Source: an uncultured Clostridia bacterium (GTDB lineage Bacteria > Bacillota > Clostridia > Christensenellales > Borkfalkiaceae). Taken from it: a stretch of 15,493 bases of DNA. The notes under the pieces are model-generated. The model did not search any database. It saw nothing but the letters and a program-made list of their open reading frames with translations, and had not been told where the DNA came from. The stretch covers positions 1 to 15,493 of the forward strand of contig CANREX010000019.1 of the NCBI GenBank assembly GCA_947629735.1, given 5' to 3'. Within the stretch, counting starts at the first letter, position 1. Each line of letters opens with the position of its first letter. Positions 1 to 8,219 of this stretch are shown one piece after another. Both the position numbers and the translations under genes were made by a program.

Positions 1-771
1 CTCGAAGATATACCTTCTGCCCGTCTTTCCGAAGTAGTACGAGCAGGCGTCCAAAATTTCCGCAATGCTCCACTTGTTGGCGATGGGCATAGTCCTCGCC
101 CTCTCCTTGTCCGTCGTGTTGTGCAGCGAAACGGTCAGATTTACGCCCAAGCCCTCGTCGGCGAGGGCGCGCATTTTATCGACTAACCCGCACGTTGAAA
201 GCGAGATATTGCGCGCGGAGATATTTATCCCCTCCGCCGCGGTGACGTTATGCAAAAACGCGACGACGTTTTCGTAGTTGTCGAGGGGTTCGCCGCTGCC
301 CATTAAAACGATATTTGTGACGCCCCTTTTCTTGCCCTCGGCGTGCAGCGCGTTGACTGAAAGCACTTGGCAGAGTATCTCGCCCGAGGTCAGATTCCGC
401 ACCCTGCCGTTCAGCGTGCTCGCGCAGAATTTACAGCCCATGCGGCAGCCCACCTGCGTGGAAACGCACAGCGTGTTGCCGTACTTGTATTTCATTAAAA
501 CGCCCTCGATGACATTGCCGTCGGACAGGGCGTAGAGGTATTTCTCCGTGCCGTCCGCGCCGTAAAAAGTCTTGATTATCGATACGGGACAGTCCTCGTA
601 TTCTTCGAGCAGTTTTTCGCGGAACGAAGCGGGCAGCACGGAAATTTCGCTTATCCGCTTGCCCTGCATGAGCCCTTCGAACAGCTGGTTCGCACGGTAG
701 GGCTTTTCGTTGAGGCGGGCGACTTCTTCCCGCGCCTGCGTTAAGTTGAGGTCCTGAAAAATCTTCTTCAT
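1..771 (-). CDS. rlmN: 23S rRNA (A2503-C2) / tRNA methyltransferase, radical SAM (partial)
   Basis: This is the N-terminal 257 codons of a gene that continues past the left edge, so the C-terminal methyl-carrying cysteine is not visible. RlmN is a radical SAM enzyme that methylates C2 of adenosine 2503 in 23S rRNA and A37 in some tRNAs. The radical SAM cluster motif CRMGCKFC gives Cys109, Cys113 and Cys116, and the SAM-binding GEPLDN stretch follows near residue 160. The motif VSLHNTTDKERARTMPI near 214-230 is typical of the family. The ATG overlaps the TGA stop of rsmB in an ATGA arrangement, so translation is probably coupled, and the gene belongs to the priA-def-fmt-rsmB-rlmN operon. Recognition is confident. 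The paralogue Cfr is unlikely given this housekeeping context. Confidence 0.96.
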   Translation of the reverse strand, partial: MKKIFQDLNLTQAREEVARLNEKPYRANQLFEGLMQGKRISEISVLPASFREKLLEEYEDCPVSIIKTFYGADGTEKYLYALSDGNVIEGVLMKYKYGNTLCVSTQVGCRMGCKFCASTLNGRVRNLTSGEILCQVLSVNALHAEGKKRGVTNIVLMGSGEPLDNYENVVAFLHNVTAAEGINISARNISLSTCGLVDKMRALADEGLGVNLTVSLHNTTDKERARTMPIANKWSIAEILDACSYYFGKTGRRYIFE

Positions 772-1988
772 TTTCGTTCAAAACATGCCATGTAGAAGCC
801 TACGCCCATGGATATGTGGGGGAGAAACTGTATTCCGTAGCCCGTTTCCCTGTGTGCAAGCGGCGAGTACAGACGGCAGAGCGAGAAATCTTCGTGCCGC
901 CGCAAAAACCCGACCGCCGCGGAATCGTTCTCTTCGGGCAGGACGGAACAGGTGGAATAATACAGCTTTCCGCCCCTCTTTACGTACCGCGCGCAGTTGT
1001 CCGTAATTTCCGCCTGCAACTTGCAGAGCGCGGCGATATCCTCCTCCCTGCGGTTTAATTTTATGTCGGGATTTTCGTTGACGACCCCCGTGCCCGAGCA
1101 GGGGCAATCGCACAAGACGGCGTCGAAAGATTGCCCGAATTCGCCGATGAACTGCGTGCTGTCCGCCACCCGCGTTTCCACGTTGCAAACGCCCATTCTG
1201 CCCGCGTACTGCCTTATGAGCTCCGCGCGGTGGGGGTGCAGTTCGCACGCGACGACCTGCTTGCATTTTTTTGACAACAACACGCTCTTGCCGCCCGGCG
1301 CGGCGCAGGCGTCCAAAAGGCGTTCGCAGGGGGATATCGCCGAACAAATGGCGATTGAGCCCACAGATTGGAAGGTGTAATCGCCGCTGAAAAACCCCTC
1401 GTCGCGCACGAATTCGGGGAAGATATACGCGCCCTCGAAGGGCGTCTGAACGTGATTTTTTCGAAGGTATTTTTCGCTACCCCTTTCGAACCGCACGCAC
1501 ACGCCCGCGGACGGGGTTGAAAGTATTTCTTCCGCTTCCCCTTTATAGCTGCGCTTCAACTTCTTTACAAGCCACAGCGGCGCGGAACATTTTATCGAGA
1601 GAGCCTCGGTGGGATTTTCTGGCAGCGGCGGAATTTTGTATGAGCGCAAAAAGGCGTTGACGAAGCCCGCCGCGCCTCCCTTGCCGAGCTTTTTGGTCAG
1701 CTCCACCGCGCTGTCGACAACCATGTAATCGTGCTTGCCCATACATTCGAGCATGTACAGCGCGATTTTGAGTATGAGCTTTATCGCCGCCTTGGGCGAG
1801 CTCTTCGCATTGCCCGATATTATGTAATCGAGGTAGACGTCTCTTTCGAGCACGCCGTAGCAAATCGCCGTGGTGCGCGCCCTGTTCAAGGGCTCTGTCG
1901 GCGTCTCCGCAAGCGCCTGTTTTAAGTATTTGCCCCCGGAATATACCTTGGATAATACCAAATAGGGGTCTGCCAAGGGATTAGTCAA
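768..1988 (-). CDS. rsmB: 16S rRNA (cytosine-967 C5)-methyltransferase
   Basis: The 406-residue protein has an N-terminal NusB-like helical domain (about residues 1-125) and a C-terminal Rossmann-fold methyltransferase. SAM-binding motif I is DACAAPGGK at 226-234. Motif IV DCPCSGTG (294-301) supplies Cys297, and TCSVLPEEN supplies the nucleophilic Cys347, the two-cysteine pattern of m5C RNA methyltransferases. It is slightly shorter than the usual 430 or so residues, with no missing motif. The start codon is TTG at 1986-1988, which overlaps the end of fmt by 8 bp. No other in-frame start exists before about residue 83, and an AAAGG-type site lies upstream inside fmt. The stop overlaps the rlmN start. 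The fmt-rsmB-rlmN order is conserved in Firmicutes. Confidence 0.96.
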   Translation of the reverse strand: MTNPLADPYLVLSKVYSGGKYLKQALAETPTEPLNRARTTAICYGVLERDVYLDYIISGNAKSSPKAAIKLILKIALYMLECMGKHDYMVVDSAVELTKKLGKGGAAGFVNAFLRSYKIPPLPENPTEALSIKCSAPLWLVKKLKRSYKGEAEEILSTPSAGVCVRFERGSEKYLRKNHVQTPFEGAYIFPEFVRDEGFFSGDYTFQSVGSIAICSAISPCERLLDACAAPGGKSVLLSKKCKQVVACELHPHRAELIRQYAGRMGVCNVETRVADSTQFIGEFGQSFDAVLCDCPCSGTGVVNENPDIKLNRREEDIAALCKLQAEITDNCARYVKRGGKLYYSTCSVLPEENDSAAVGFLRRHEDFSLCRLYSPLAHRETGYGIQFLPHISMGVGFYMACFERK

Positions 1989-2934
1989 ACCTGTCGCCCG
2001 CCTTTATCTTTCTGCCGTTGAAAGCGTCCGCGGCGGACATCTGCCTGCCCCCCGCAAATTGCAGCAACGTTATATTTACAGCCCCGCTCCCGCACGACAC
2101 GGCGACGCCCTTTTTATCGACTTTAAACACCGTGCCCGCCCCGGCGGATTTAAGCTCCGTCTCACCCGATTTTAACGCCTCGTCCGAGCTTTCGCACACG
2201 CGCGCGTTGAGGACGTTCACGCAAACGCCGTTCAAATAGCAGTACGCCGCGGGCTGCGGGCTGAACGCCTTCACGGCGCGCACGATTTTTTCGGCGGGTT
2301 GGTTGAAGTCTATCTTGCAGTCCTCTTTGGAAATCTTGCTGCAATAGGTGGCGCGCGCCTCGTCCTGAACGAGCAGCTGCACGTCCCCCCTTTCCAAAAG
2401 CTCGACCGCTTCGACGGCGGCTTGCGCCGCAAGGGCGGAAAGTTCCTTTGAAAGTTCCCCGCACGTCTTTTCCCCCGTTTCGCACCGCTTGACGAGCAGC
2501 ATATCGCCGCTGTCGAGGGCTTCTTCCGTCCTCATCACGGTGACGCCCGTGTACCTTTCACCCGCGAGTATTGCCGACTGAATGGGGCTTGCGCCGCGGA
2601 AAAGCGGCAAAAGCGAGGCGTGCAGATTGTACACGCCGAGGGGGAAACAGTCCAGCACGGCGCGCGACAAAATTTGCCCGTAAGCGCAGGTTATCATGAC
2701 GTCCGCGCCGAGCGAGCGCACCTCTTCGACGTGCTCCGAAAGTTTTGAAAAGTCGTAGACGGGCACGCCGTATTCCCGGGCGCAGACCTTGACGGGCGTA
2801 GGGGTTATCACGCCCTTTCTGCCGTAGGGTTTATCGGGGCGGGTTATCACCGCGACGACCTGTTTGCCGCCGTCCAAAAGGGCTTTGAACGGCGCGACGG
2901 CAAAGTCGGGAGAGCCCGCGAAAACTATCTTCAT
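1981..2934 (-). CDS. fmt: Methionyl-tRNA formyltransferase
   Basis: The enzyme formylates Met-tRNA(fMet) using 10-formyl-tetrahydrofolate, giving the initiator tRNA for translation. The 317-residue length is normal. The N-terminal formyltransferase fold begins MKIVFAGSPDFA. The catalytic region reads NLHASLLPLFRGASPIQ, with Asn103 and His105, and the third catalytic residue is Asp141 in ALDSGDML, at the same spacing from the histidine as in the E. coli enzyme. The C-terminal OB-like tRNA-binding domain starts near residue 205. The ATG overlaps the def stop codon (ATGA at 2931-2934), consistent with coupled translation of the enzymes that add and remove the formyl group. Confidence 0.97.
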   Translation of the reverse strand: MKIVFAGSPDFAVAPFKALLDGGKQVVAVITRPDKPYGRKGVITPTPVKVCAREYGVPVYDFSKLSEHVEEVRSLGADVMITCAYGQILSRAVLDCFPLGVYNLHASLLPLFRGASPIQSAILAGERYTGVTVMRTEEALDSGDMLLVKRCETGEKTCGELSKELSALAAQAAVEAVELLERGDVQLLVQDEARATYCSKISKEDCKIDFNQPAEKIVRAVKAFSPQPAAYCYLNGVCVNVLNARVCESSDEALKSGETELKSAGAGTVFKVDKKGVAVSCGSGAVNITLLQFAGGRQMSAADAFNGRKIKAGDRFD

Positions 2935-3398
2935 TGCCTCTCCTCTCCGTCGTCCTCCACGCTCTCCGCCTTGTCCACGTAGATTATCCCGTCGAGGTGG
3001 TCGAATTCATGGCACATACAGCGGGCGAAGAGTTCCACGCCCGTCACGGTGTGCTTCCTGCCCGTTCTGTCGCGATACTCCGCCTTGACCTTGTAGGGGC
3101 GGGTGACTACGCCGTGCTTGCCCTTTACCGAAAGGCAGGCTTCGGGACCCGTCTGTTCGCCTTTGGCGGACAATATGCGGGGGTTTATCATCTCGAAATA
3201 CCCCTCGTCGAGGTCTATGACGACAACGCGCAAATCGACGCCTATCTGCGGAGCGGCGAGCCCCGCGCCGTTTTCCGCGCGCACCGTCTCTTTCATGTCG
3301 TCGAGCAGATCCCACAGTTCTTTGTCGAACTTTTTCACCTCTCTGCAATTCTTCCTGAGCGCTTCGTCGCCTATCTGCACAACATATCTGTAAGCCAT
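2931..3398 (-). CDS. def: Peptide deformylase
   Basis: This 155-residue iron/zinc hydrolase removes the formyl group from nascent proteins. All three family motifs are present: GAGLAAPQIG at 44-53, EACLS at 86-90 with metal ligand Cys88, and HEFDH at 130-134 with ligands His130 and His134 and catalytic Glu131. Motif 2 has Ala in place of the usual Gly (EGCLS), a mild variation next to the metal ligand. The length suits the compact type 1 class. An AAAGGAGAGAAA site lies just upstream of the ATG. It sits 16 bp after priA and overlaps fmt by 4 bp. Confidence 0.96.
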   Translation of the reverse strand: MAYRYVVQIGDEALRKNCREVKKFDKELWDLLDDMKETVRAENGAGLAAPQIGVDLRVVVIDLDEGYFEMINPRILSAKGEQTGPEACLSVKGKHGVVTRPYKVKAEYRDRTGRKHTVTGVELFARCMCHEFDHLDGIIYVDKAESVEDDGEERQ

Positions 3399-3414
3399 TT
3401 TCTCTCCTTTTTAC

Positions 3415-5580
3415 TCACGATAAATTTACGGGGTTTTCTTCCACGTACACGAGCGCCGACGGCGTGCATGCCGCCACCGCGATATCGTACAGCTCTTCGA
3501 GGTGCTTGCGGCTCTTCAACCGCACGAGCACCTGATAGCGCACTTTGCCCTGTATCTTCTTTATGGGCGAGTGCATCTTGTTGAGAAAGAGGAAGTCGCC
3601 CGCGTCCCTCTTCCTTATATCTTCCACCGCAAAGTACGCCTTTTTGAGCGCTTCGAGAGCGCTGTCGTTGTCCTCCGAGGTGACCATTATGCGGCATATC
3701 AGCGAATAGGGCGGGAAAAGCGCTGCGGCGCGCATCTTGACCTCGTTTTCGAAAAACCCGTCGTAGTCGTAAGCGACGGCGTAGCGCAAGATGTAATTTT
3801 CGGGCGAATAGGTCTGCAATACCACCTTGCCTTTGTCGTCCGCCCTGCCGCTCCTGCCCGCGACCTGCGTTATGAGCTGGAACGTCCTTTCCCCGCTCCT
3901 GTAATCGGAGAAATGCAGGCTCATGTCCGCGTCGAGGATTCCCACGAGCGTGACCGAGGGGAAGTCGTGCCCCTTTGCTATCATCTGCGTGCCGACGAGG
4001 ATATCCGCCTTGTGCTCGCCGAATTGTTTCAATATTTTATAGTGCCCGTCCTTGCCCGAGACCGTGTCGTTGTCCATTCTTATTATGCTCGCCGAGGGGA
4101 ACAGCTCTTTGAGTTCCCCCACTACCCGCTGCGTGCCCGTGCCGCTGTAACGCAGCCGCTTGCCGCCGCACTCGGGGCAGGCGGTAAGCATCTTGTATTT
4201 CGCGCCGCAGTAGTGGCATTTGAGGCAGTCCTCTTCGCTGTGATAGGTGAGCGAGACGTCGCACTCGGCGCACTTCGCCACATATCCGCAGTCCGTGCAG
4301 ATGACCGAGCTGGAATATCCCCTGCGGTTCAAAAATATTATCGCCTGATTGCCCGTGGAGAGCGTTTCGTCCAATTCCTCGCGCAGGGCGCGGGAAAAAA
4401 TAGAGGGATTGCCGCGCTTTATCTCCCTGCGCATGTCGGCTATTATAATTTCGGGAAGGGGCTTGCCGTTTATCCTTTCGGTGAGCTTAATCAGCCCATA
4501 TTCGCCGTCCTTTGCCTTTATAAAGCTCTCCACCGAGGGGGTCGCGCTGCCCAAAACGAGCTTGCAGTCGTTGTACTGCGCGCGCATTTGCGCTATCTCT
4601 TCCGTGGAGTAGCGGGGCGCGGTTTCGGAATGATAGGAAGAATCGTGCTCTTCGTCTATTATGATTAGCCCTATGTTTTGAAGCGGCGCGAACACCGCCG
4701 AGCGCGCGCCTATCGCTATCTTAGCCTCGCCCGAGCGCAGCCGCCACCATTCGTCGAATTTCTCGCCCGCCGAGAGCCCGCTGTGAAGTATAGCCGCCTC
4801 CCCGCCGAACCTGCCGCGCAGCTGGGAGAGCATCTGGGGAGTGAGGGAAATTTCGGGCACTAAAAATATCGCCGTACGCCCCTTTTGAAGCTGGTCGGCA
4901 ATTAAATTCAAGTAGATTTCCGTCTTGCCCGAGCCCGTCACCCCGTGAATGAGGTTTACCCGCTTGTCCGATTTTTCTATGTATTCCACCGCGCTCTTCT
5001 GGGCGGGGGTGAGCTCCTTGGGCAGGCTTTCCGCCGTCTCCCCCGCGGGCGCGCGGCTGCGGCGCACCTTGTAGATTTCCGCGATTTCCTTATCCACGAG
5101 CGCGTTTATCGCCGCCCTGCCGCACTTTGCGACGAGGTAAGCAAGCGTTTTGTCGCCGCCCTTCAATTCCTCTACCGCCTCCGCCTGCTTTTTCGCGGAC
5201 GCCTTTAAGGAAATCTCCCCGTCTTTCAGCCTTACCCGCTTTTCGTACGCTTCGTTGACCTTGCCGAGGCGCATTTCCGTGGGCAGAAACAATCTCAGCG
5301 ACGCGGCTTTGGGCACGCGGTAACGCCTCGCTATCGCTTCCATGAGCGAAAAACACTCGGGGACGAGGGCGGGCTGTTCGTCGTAGACGGCGGTTATCGG
5401 CTTGATTTTGCGCGCGTCGAAAGTGGAGGTCTCATTAACCGCTATGACGAAGCCCTCCACTATCCTGCCGCCGAACGGCACTTTGACCCTGCAACCGACC
5501 TCTGTGCCCGACGGGCAGGAGTACTCGAATATTTTGTCCACCTGGCTGTGGGCTATATCGACTATTACCTGCGCAAACAT
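3415..5580 (-). CDS. priA: Primosomal protein N' (replication restart helicase)
   Basis: PriA recognises stalled replication forks and reloads the replisome. The 721-residue protein has the N-terminal 3'-end-binding domain (about 1-100), then an SF2 helicase core with Walker A GVTGSGKT (213-220), the DEEH box (309-312) and motif VI QVAGRSGR (573-580). Between the helicase lobes a cysteine cluster, Cys428, 431, 437, 440, 455, 458, 468 and 471, supplies the two structural zinc sites, and Cys452 is an extra cysteine. The start is the ATG at 5578-5580, with AGACAGG just upstream. It is the first gene of the priA-def-fmt-rsmB-rlmN run and is separated from rpoZ by a terminator and a repeat-bearing spacer. 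Confidence 0.97.
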   Translation of the reverse strand: MFAQVIVDIAHSQVDKIFEYSCPSGTEVGCRVKVPFGGRIVEGFVIAVNETSTFDARKIKPITAVYDEQPALVPECFSLMEAIARRYRVPKAASLRLFLPTEMRLGKVNEAYEKRVRLKDGEISLKASAKKQAEAVEELKGGDKTLAYLVAKCGRAAINALVDKEIAEIYKVRRSRAPAGETAESLPKELTPAQKSAVEYIEKSDKRVNLIHGVTGSGKTEIYLNLIADQLQKGRTAIFLVPEISLTPQMLSQLRGRFGGEAAILHSGLSAGEKFDEWWRLRSGEAKIAIGARSAVFAPLQNIGLIIIDEEHDSSYHSETAPRYSTEEIAQMRAQYNDCKLVLGSATPSVESFIKAKDGEYGLIKLTERINGKPLPEIIIADMRREIKRGNPSIFSRALREELDETLSTGNQAIIFLNRRGYSSSVICTDCGYVAKCAECDVSLTYHSEEDCLKCHYCGAKYKMLTACPECGGKRLRYSGTGTQRVVGELKELFPSASIIRMDNDTVSGKDGHYKILKQFGEHKADILVGTQMIAKGHDFPSVTLVGILDADMSLHFSDYRSGERTFQLITQVAGRSGRADDKGKVVLQTYSPENYILRYAVAYDYDGFFENEVKMRAAALFPPYSLICRIMVTSEDNDSALEALKKAYFAVEDIRKRDAGDFLFLNKMHSPIKKIQGKVRYQVLVRLKSRKHLEELYDIAVAACTPSALVYVEENPVNLS

Positions 5581-5722
5581 ATCCTGTCTCTTGCCGATTC
5601 CTTTCTCACGCCGCTAATACTTTGCCGCTTTTATTCCGCCGCATATTGCCGCATATTGCAGCTTTAATCTTGCCGCATAAATGGGCAAATTATATTTCGC
5701 CGCATATTGCCGCATTAAAAGC
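5581..5722. repeat. Spacer with GCCGCATATT short repeats upstream of priA
   Basis: The spacer between the rpoZ terminator and priA contains the decamer GCCGCATATT as an adjacent pair at 5639-5658 and again at 5699-5708, followed by the truncated copy GCCGCATT (5709-5716). A GCCGCATAA variant is at 5672-5680. On the minus strand a perfect TATAAT (5689-5694) lies between the two repeat groups and could be the -10 box of the priA operon, but no good -35 hexamer is seen at 16-18 bp. The repeats therefore flank the likely promoter. Their role is unknown. Confidence 0.6.
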
Positions 5723-5760
5723 GCGTTCAGCCTCCTTGAAACTGTAAGGAGGCTGAACGC
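5723..5760 (-). terminator. Intrinsic terminator of the yicC-gmk-rpoZ operon
   Basis: A perfect 15-bp inverted repeat (5723-5737 and 5746-5760) with an 8-nt loop lies 13 bp after the rpoZ stop codon. On the minus strand the stem is followed by GCTTTT. The plus strand also has a T-rich flank, so it could act in both directions. Confidence 0.85.
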
Positions 5761-5773
5761 AGTTTTCCGCTTT

Positions 5774-5995
5774 TTAGTCCTTTACGGATTTGATCTTTCC
5801 GTCCTCGATTTCCTCGCACGCAAGCGCAATTTCTTTGAGCTTGCCGGGGTTTTCGTTCACGTTGGAAACGCTGTTCTGCTCTATGAGCTGGCGGGCGCGC
5901 TTTGCCACCACGACGCAGAGTTCGTAGCGGGAAGCGGGCTGACCGTCGTGTCCGAGTTTTTCAATCAACTTGTCTACTGCGGGTTCGTTAATCAT
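5774..5995 (-). CDS. rpoZ: DNA-directed RNA polymerase omega subunit
   Basis: This 73-residue protein matches the small omega subunit, which helps assemble and stabilise RNA polymerase. The recognisable core is SRYELCVVVAKRARQLIEQN at about 22-41, the helix that clamps the beta-prime C-terminus, preceded by PAVDKLIEKL. The length is normal for Firmicutes. An AAAGGAG site is 4 bases before the ATG. It follows gmk by 23 bp, the usual gmk-rpoZ pairing, and is the last gene before a strong terminator. Confidence 0.95.
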   Translation of the reverse strand: MINEPAVDKLIEKLGHDGQPASRYELCVVVAKRARQLIEQNSVSNVNENPGKLKEIALACEEIEDGKIKSVKD

Positions 5996-6018
5996 TATCT
6001 CCTTTACCGTCCTTAACT

Positions 6019-6567
6019 TTATTTTTCGAGTATTTTTATGACTTCCCCGACAGCTTCGTCGAGGTCGTCGTTTATTATTACGTAATCGTAGTACGGGGTT
6101 TTCGAGAGCTCGTAATCCGCCCTCTCCACGCGTTTTTTGATGACATCTTCGTCCTCCGTTCCCCTGCCGCGCAGCCGCGATATGAGAGTCTGCCTGTCCG
6201 GCGGGGCTATCATGACGAGTATTGCCTCTTTATACGCTTTTTTTACGTTGAGCGCGCCGTCAACCTCTATTTCGAGAATGACGTCGCCCTTGTTCAGCTT
6301 TTCTTCCACAAAGAACCGCGGCGTGCCGTACAGGTTGGAAAAATGCTCGGAATACTCCAAAAACCCGCCGCGCTCTATCATCTGCGTGAACTTTTCGCGG
6401 GTGATGAAGAAGTAACTTATCCCGTCCTTTTCCCCCTCGCGCGGGGCGCGCGTCGTGCACGATACGCTGAGCGCGCAGTCGGGGCGGGCGGCGAGCACGC
6501 GCTGAACTATCGTGCCCTTTCCCACTCCCGAAGGTCCGGAAATGACCAAAAGTTTGCCCTTACTCAA
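6019..6567 (-). CDS. gmk: Guanylate kinase
   Basis: The enzyme phosphorylates GMP to GDP with ATP. The P-loop GPSGVGKGT is at 11-19. The GMP-binding region includes SCTTRAPREGEKDG followed by YFF, and the lid region contains RLRGRGTEDEDVIKKR. The 182 residues make it slightly shorter than most homologues (about 190-207), because the C-terminus is trimmed. The start is TTG at 6565-6567, 8 bp inside the end of yicC, with AGGTG about 7 bases upstream. This start places the P-loop at the family's normal distance from the N-terminus. It is co-transcribed with yicC and rpoZ. Confidence 0.96.
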   Translation of the reverse strand: MSKGKLLVISGPSGVGKGTIVQRVLAARPDCALSVSCTTRAPREGEKDGISYFFITREKFTQMIERGGFLEYSEHFSNLYGTPRFFVEEKLNKGDVILEIEVDGALNVKKAYKEAILVMIAPPDRQTLISRLRGRGTEDEDVIKKRVERADYELSKTPYYDYVIINDDLDEAVGEVIKILEK

Positions 6568-7435
6568 CGTTCTGCACCTGTTCCCTTATCTTTTCTATCT
6601 CGTTTTTGAGTTCGAGCCCGAGCTTGGTTATGTTCAGATCGTTTGACTTCGAGCATATCGTGTTCGTCTCCCTGTTGAATTCCTGCACGAGGAAATCGAG
6701 CTTCCTGCCCACGAGCTTTTCGCGGCAGATTTCGCGGAACTGCGCTATGTGCGAGCGCAGCCTCGTCAGCTCCTCGTCTATGTTCGATTTATCGGTAAAA
6801 ACCGCGACTTCGGTGAGCAGCCTGCTCTCGTCGTAGTCCACGCCGTCGAGGTAACTTTTTATCCTCTCCTGCAAGCGCGCCCTGTATTCGCCCGCCACCA
6901 TGGGCGCGCGTTCCGCCACGCCCGAGACGAGCTCTTCCACCCTCCCCACGCGGGAGAGCATGTCCTCGGAGAGCTTTTTGCCCTCCCTTTCGCGCATGAC
7001 GTTGAGGTTGTCGAGCGCAGCGGTCAGCGCGAGCCTTAACGCCTCTATAAGCTGCTCGTCCGCACCCGCCGTCTCTTCCTGCCGCAGCACGTCGCTCTGC
7101 CGCATCAGATCGGTCACGGAAAAATCGTCCTTCAAAGTCGGAAACGCGGCTTTGAGCTTTGCCGCCGCCTCCGCGTACGCCTTAGCCGCGCCCTCGTCGA
7201 GATAGAGGCTCTTCGCCTTCTCCCGCTTGTCCGTAAAGGAGACGAAGACGTCCGCATGCCCGCGGGTGAGCTTTTCCCGCACGAGGGAACGAATGACTTC
7301 CTCGTACGCCGCGAAAATTTTGGGGCTCTTGACGGATATGTCAAGATAGCGGTTGTTGACCGTCTTTATCTCCGCCGTGAGCTCTATTCCGCCCTCTTTG
7401 TATTCTCCCCTGCCGTAACCCGTCATGCTGAACAT
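6560..7435 (-). CDS. yicC: YicC/YloC family endoribonuclease
   Basis: The protein belongs to the YicC/YloC family, now regarded as endoribonucleases acting in RNA turnover. The N-terminus MFSMTGYGRGEY is the family signature, so the start is taken as the ATG at 7433-7435 (291 residues). An upstream in-frame TTG at 7507 would add 24 residues with no family resemblance and would sit at the predicted transcription start. The conserved C-terminus contains ETNTICSKSNDLNITKLGLELKNEIEKIREQ, written here as the blocks ETNTICSKSND and LELKNEIEKIREQ, which defines the DUF1732 portion. A GGAG site lies about 11 bases before the start. It leads the yicC-gmk-rpoZ operon, a common arrangement in Firmicutes. 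Confidence 0.94.
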   Translation of the reverse strand: MFSMTGYGRGEYKEGGIELTAEIKTVNNRYLDISVKSPKIFAAYEEVIRSLVREKLTRGHADVFVSFTDKREKAKSLYLDEGAAKAYAEAAAKLKAAFPTLKDDFSVTDLMRQSDVLRQEETAGADEQLIEALRLALTAALDNLNVMREREGKKLSEDMLSRVGRVEELVSGVAERAPMVAGEYRARLQERIKSYLDGVDYDESRLLTEVAVFTDKSNIDEELTRLRSHIAQFREICREKLVGRKLDFLVQEFNRETNTICSKSNDLNITKLGLELKNEIEKIREQVQNVE

Positions 7436-7510
7436 AAAATTGCGCGCTCCGAAAATTTTTCGACCCTCGGATATTTTCTTAAAAAGAAAATCTCCGTGCG
7501 GACACAATAA

Positions 7511-7539
7511 AGTATACTATAAAGGTTTGAAAAACACAA
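7511..7539 (-). promoter_or_regulatory. Sigma-A type promoter for yicC-gmk-rpoZ
   Basis: On the minus strand, TTGTGT (7534-7539) and TATACT (7511-7516) are separated by exactly 17 bp, which predicts transcription starting near 7504. The leader of about 70 nt contains an 8-bp AT-rich inverted repeat, ATTTTCTT/AAGAAAAT, at 7473-7491. The promoter lies between the nitrilase-like gene and yicC, so the operon can be expressed separately from the upstream gene. Confidence 0.75.
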
Positions 7540-7556
7540 GCGTTTTTAAAATTTGC

Positions 7557-8219
7557 TCAAAAATCGGTCTGCTCGTCGCAAAACAGACCCTTTCTGCGGG
7601 AAGTTACCACCCTGTAACGGTTTTTGGGGGTTATCTCGAATGACGTCAACGGGCGGTTGGAACTCGCGATAGCCCCGTCGATATCCGCGAGATACGCGCA
7701 TTTTTCGGTGCAGAGCGCTACGGGCGAGCCGTACAGATAGGCGTATGAGCGAATCAAGAGGGGCGGAATGTTGTCCGTCACGCTCTCGCAGTGGACGATG
7801 ACGATATTGCACGCGCACATTGAAAAGGCGCGGAAGACGTCGGGAAAATACAGATCGCTCTCCACGCACACCCCGACGTTGTAGCCCTTCAACTTGTATA
7901 CGCCCAGTCCCGCGCCGCTTTTGTACTCCTCGCCGTCGAGGACGTTGAGCATGTCGCTTATCCCGAGCAGCCTGCCGTTTTCCGCCACCGCCACCGACTT
8001 GCGCTTCAACCCGCGGGAAAGGGTCATACAGCCGCACACCGCCGCGCACTTGTTCACGCCCGAAAGGCGCGCCATCTCCTCGAACTTCCCGCTCTTGCCC
8101 GAAAGCTCGCTCTCGTAGTCCACCTCGCCCAGCGCGCCGAACGGATAAATAGCTATGTCGCATTGGGGAAGGCGGACGGCGGAATTTATGCGGGAAGAGG
8201 AAACGTAACAGATTTTCAT
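7557..8219 (-). CDS. Degenerate carbon-nitrogen hydrolase (nitrilase-fold) protein, probably non-catalytic
   Basis: The 220-residue protein follows the nitrilase superfamily pattern but is shorter than the usual 260-290. The stretch CDIAIYPFGALGE (20-32) aligns with the family's DLVVFPELALTG, with Phe27 where the catalytic Glu should be. KFEEMARLSGVNKCAAVCGC matches the helix and strand before the active site. RKSVAVAENGRLLGISDML matches the segment that normally carries the catalytic Lys (consensus yrKrhL), and no Lys is seen there. The third position looks kept: Cys118 in GVCVESDLYFPD, with two extra residues before FP. The ATG at 8217-8219 has AGGA about 8 bases upstream. Loss of Glu and Lys is read from a motif alignment by eye. 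A pseudoenzyme or divergent regulator is likelier than an amidase. Confidence 0.8.
   Translation of the reverse strand: MKICYVSSSRINSAVRLPQCDIAIYPFGALGEVDYESELSGKSGKFEEMARLSGVNKCAAVCGCMTLSRGLKRKSVAVAENGRLLGISDMLNVLDGEEYKSGAGLGVYKLKGYNVGVCVESDLYFPDVFRAFSMCACNIVIVHCESVTDNIPPLLIRSYAYLYGSPVALCTEKCAYLADIDGAIASSNRPLTSFEITPKNRYRVVTSRRKGLFCDEQTDF

Noticed and set aside
3502..4668. Long plus-strand ORF (388 codons) antisense to priA
   Set aside because: It lies wholly opposite the highly conserved priA helicase region, has no ribosome binding site, and its Arg/Ala/Val-rich content is a typical antisense shadow of GC-rich coding sequence.
7436..7507. Extended yicC start at TTG 7507
   Set aside because: The extra residues do not fit the family, the TTG coincides with the predicted transcription start, and MFSMTGYGRGE is the standard N-terminus.
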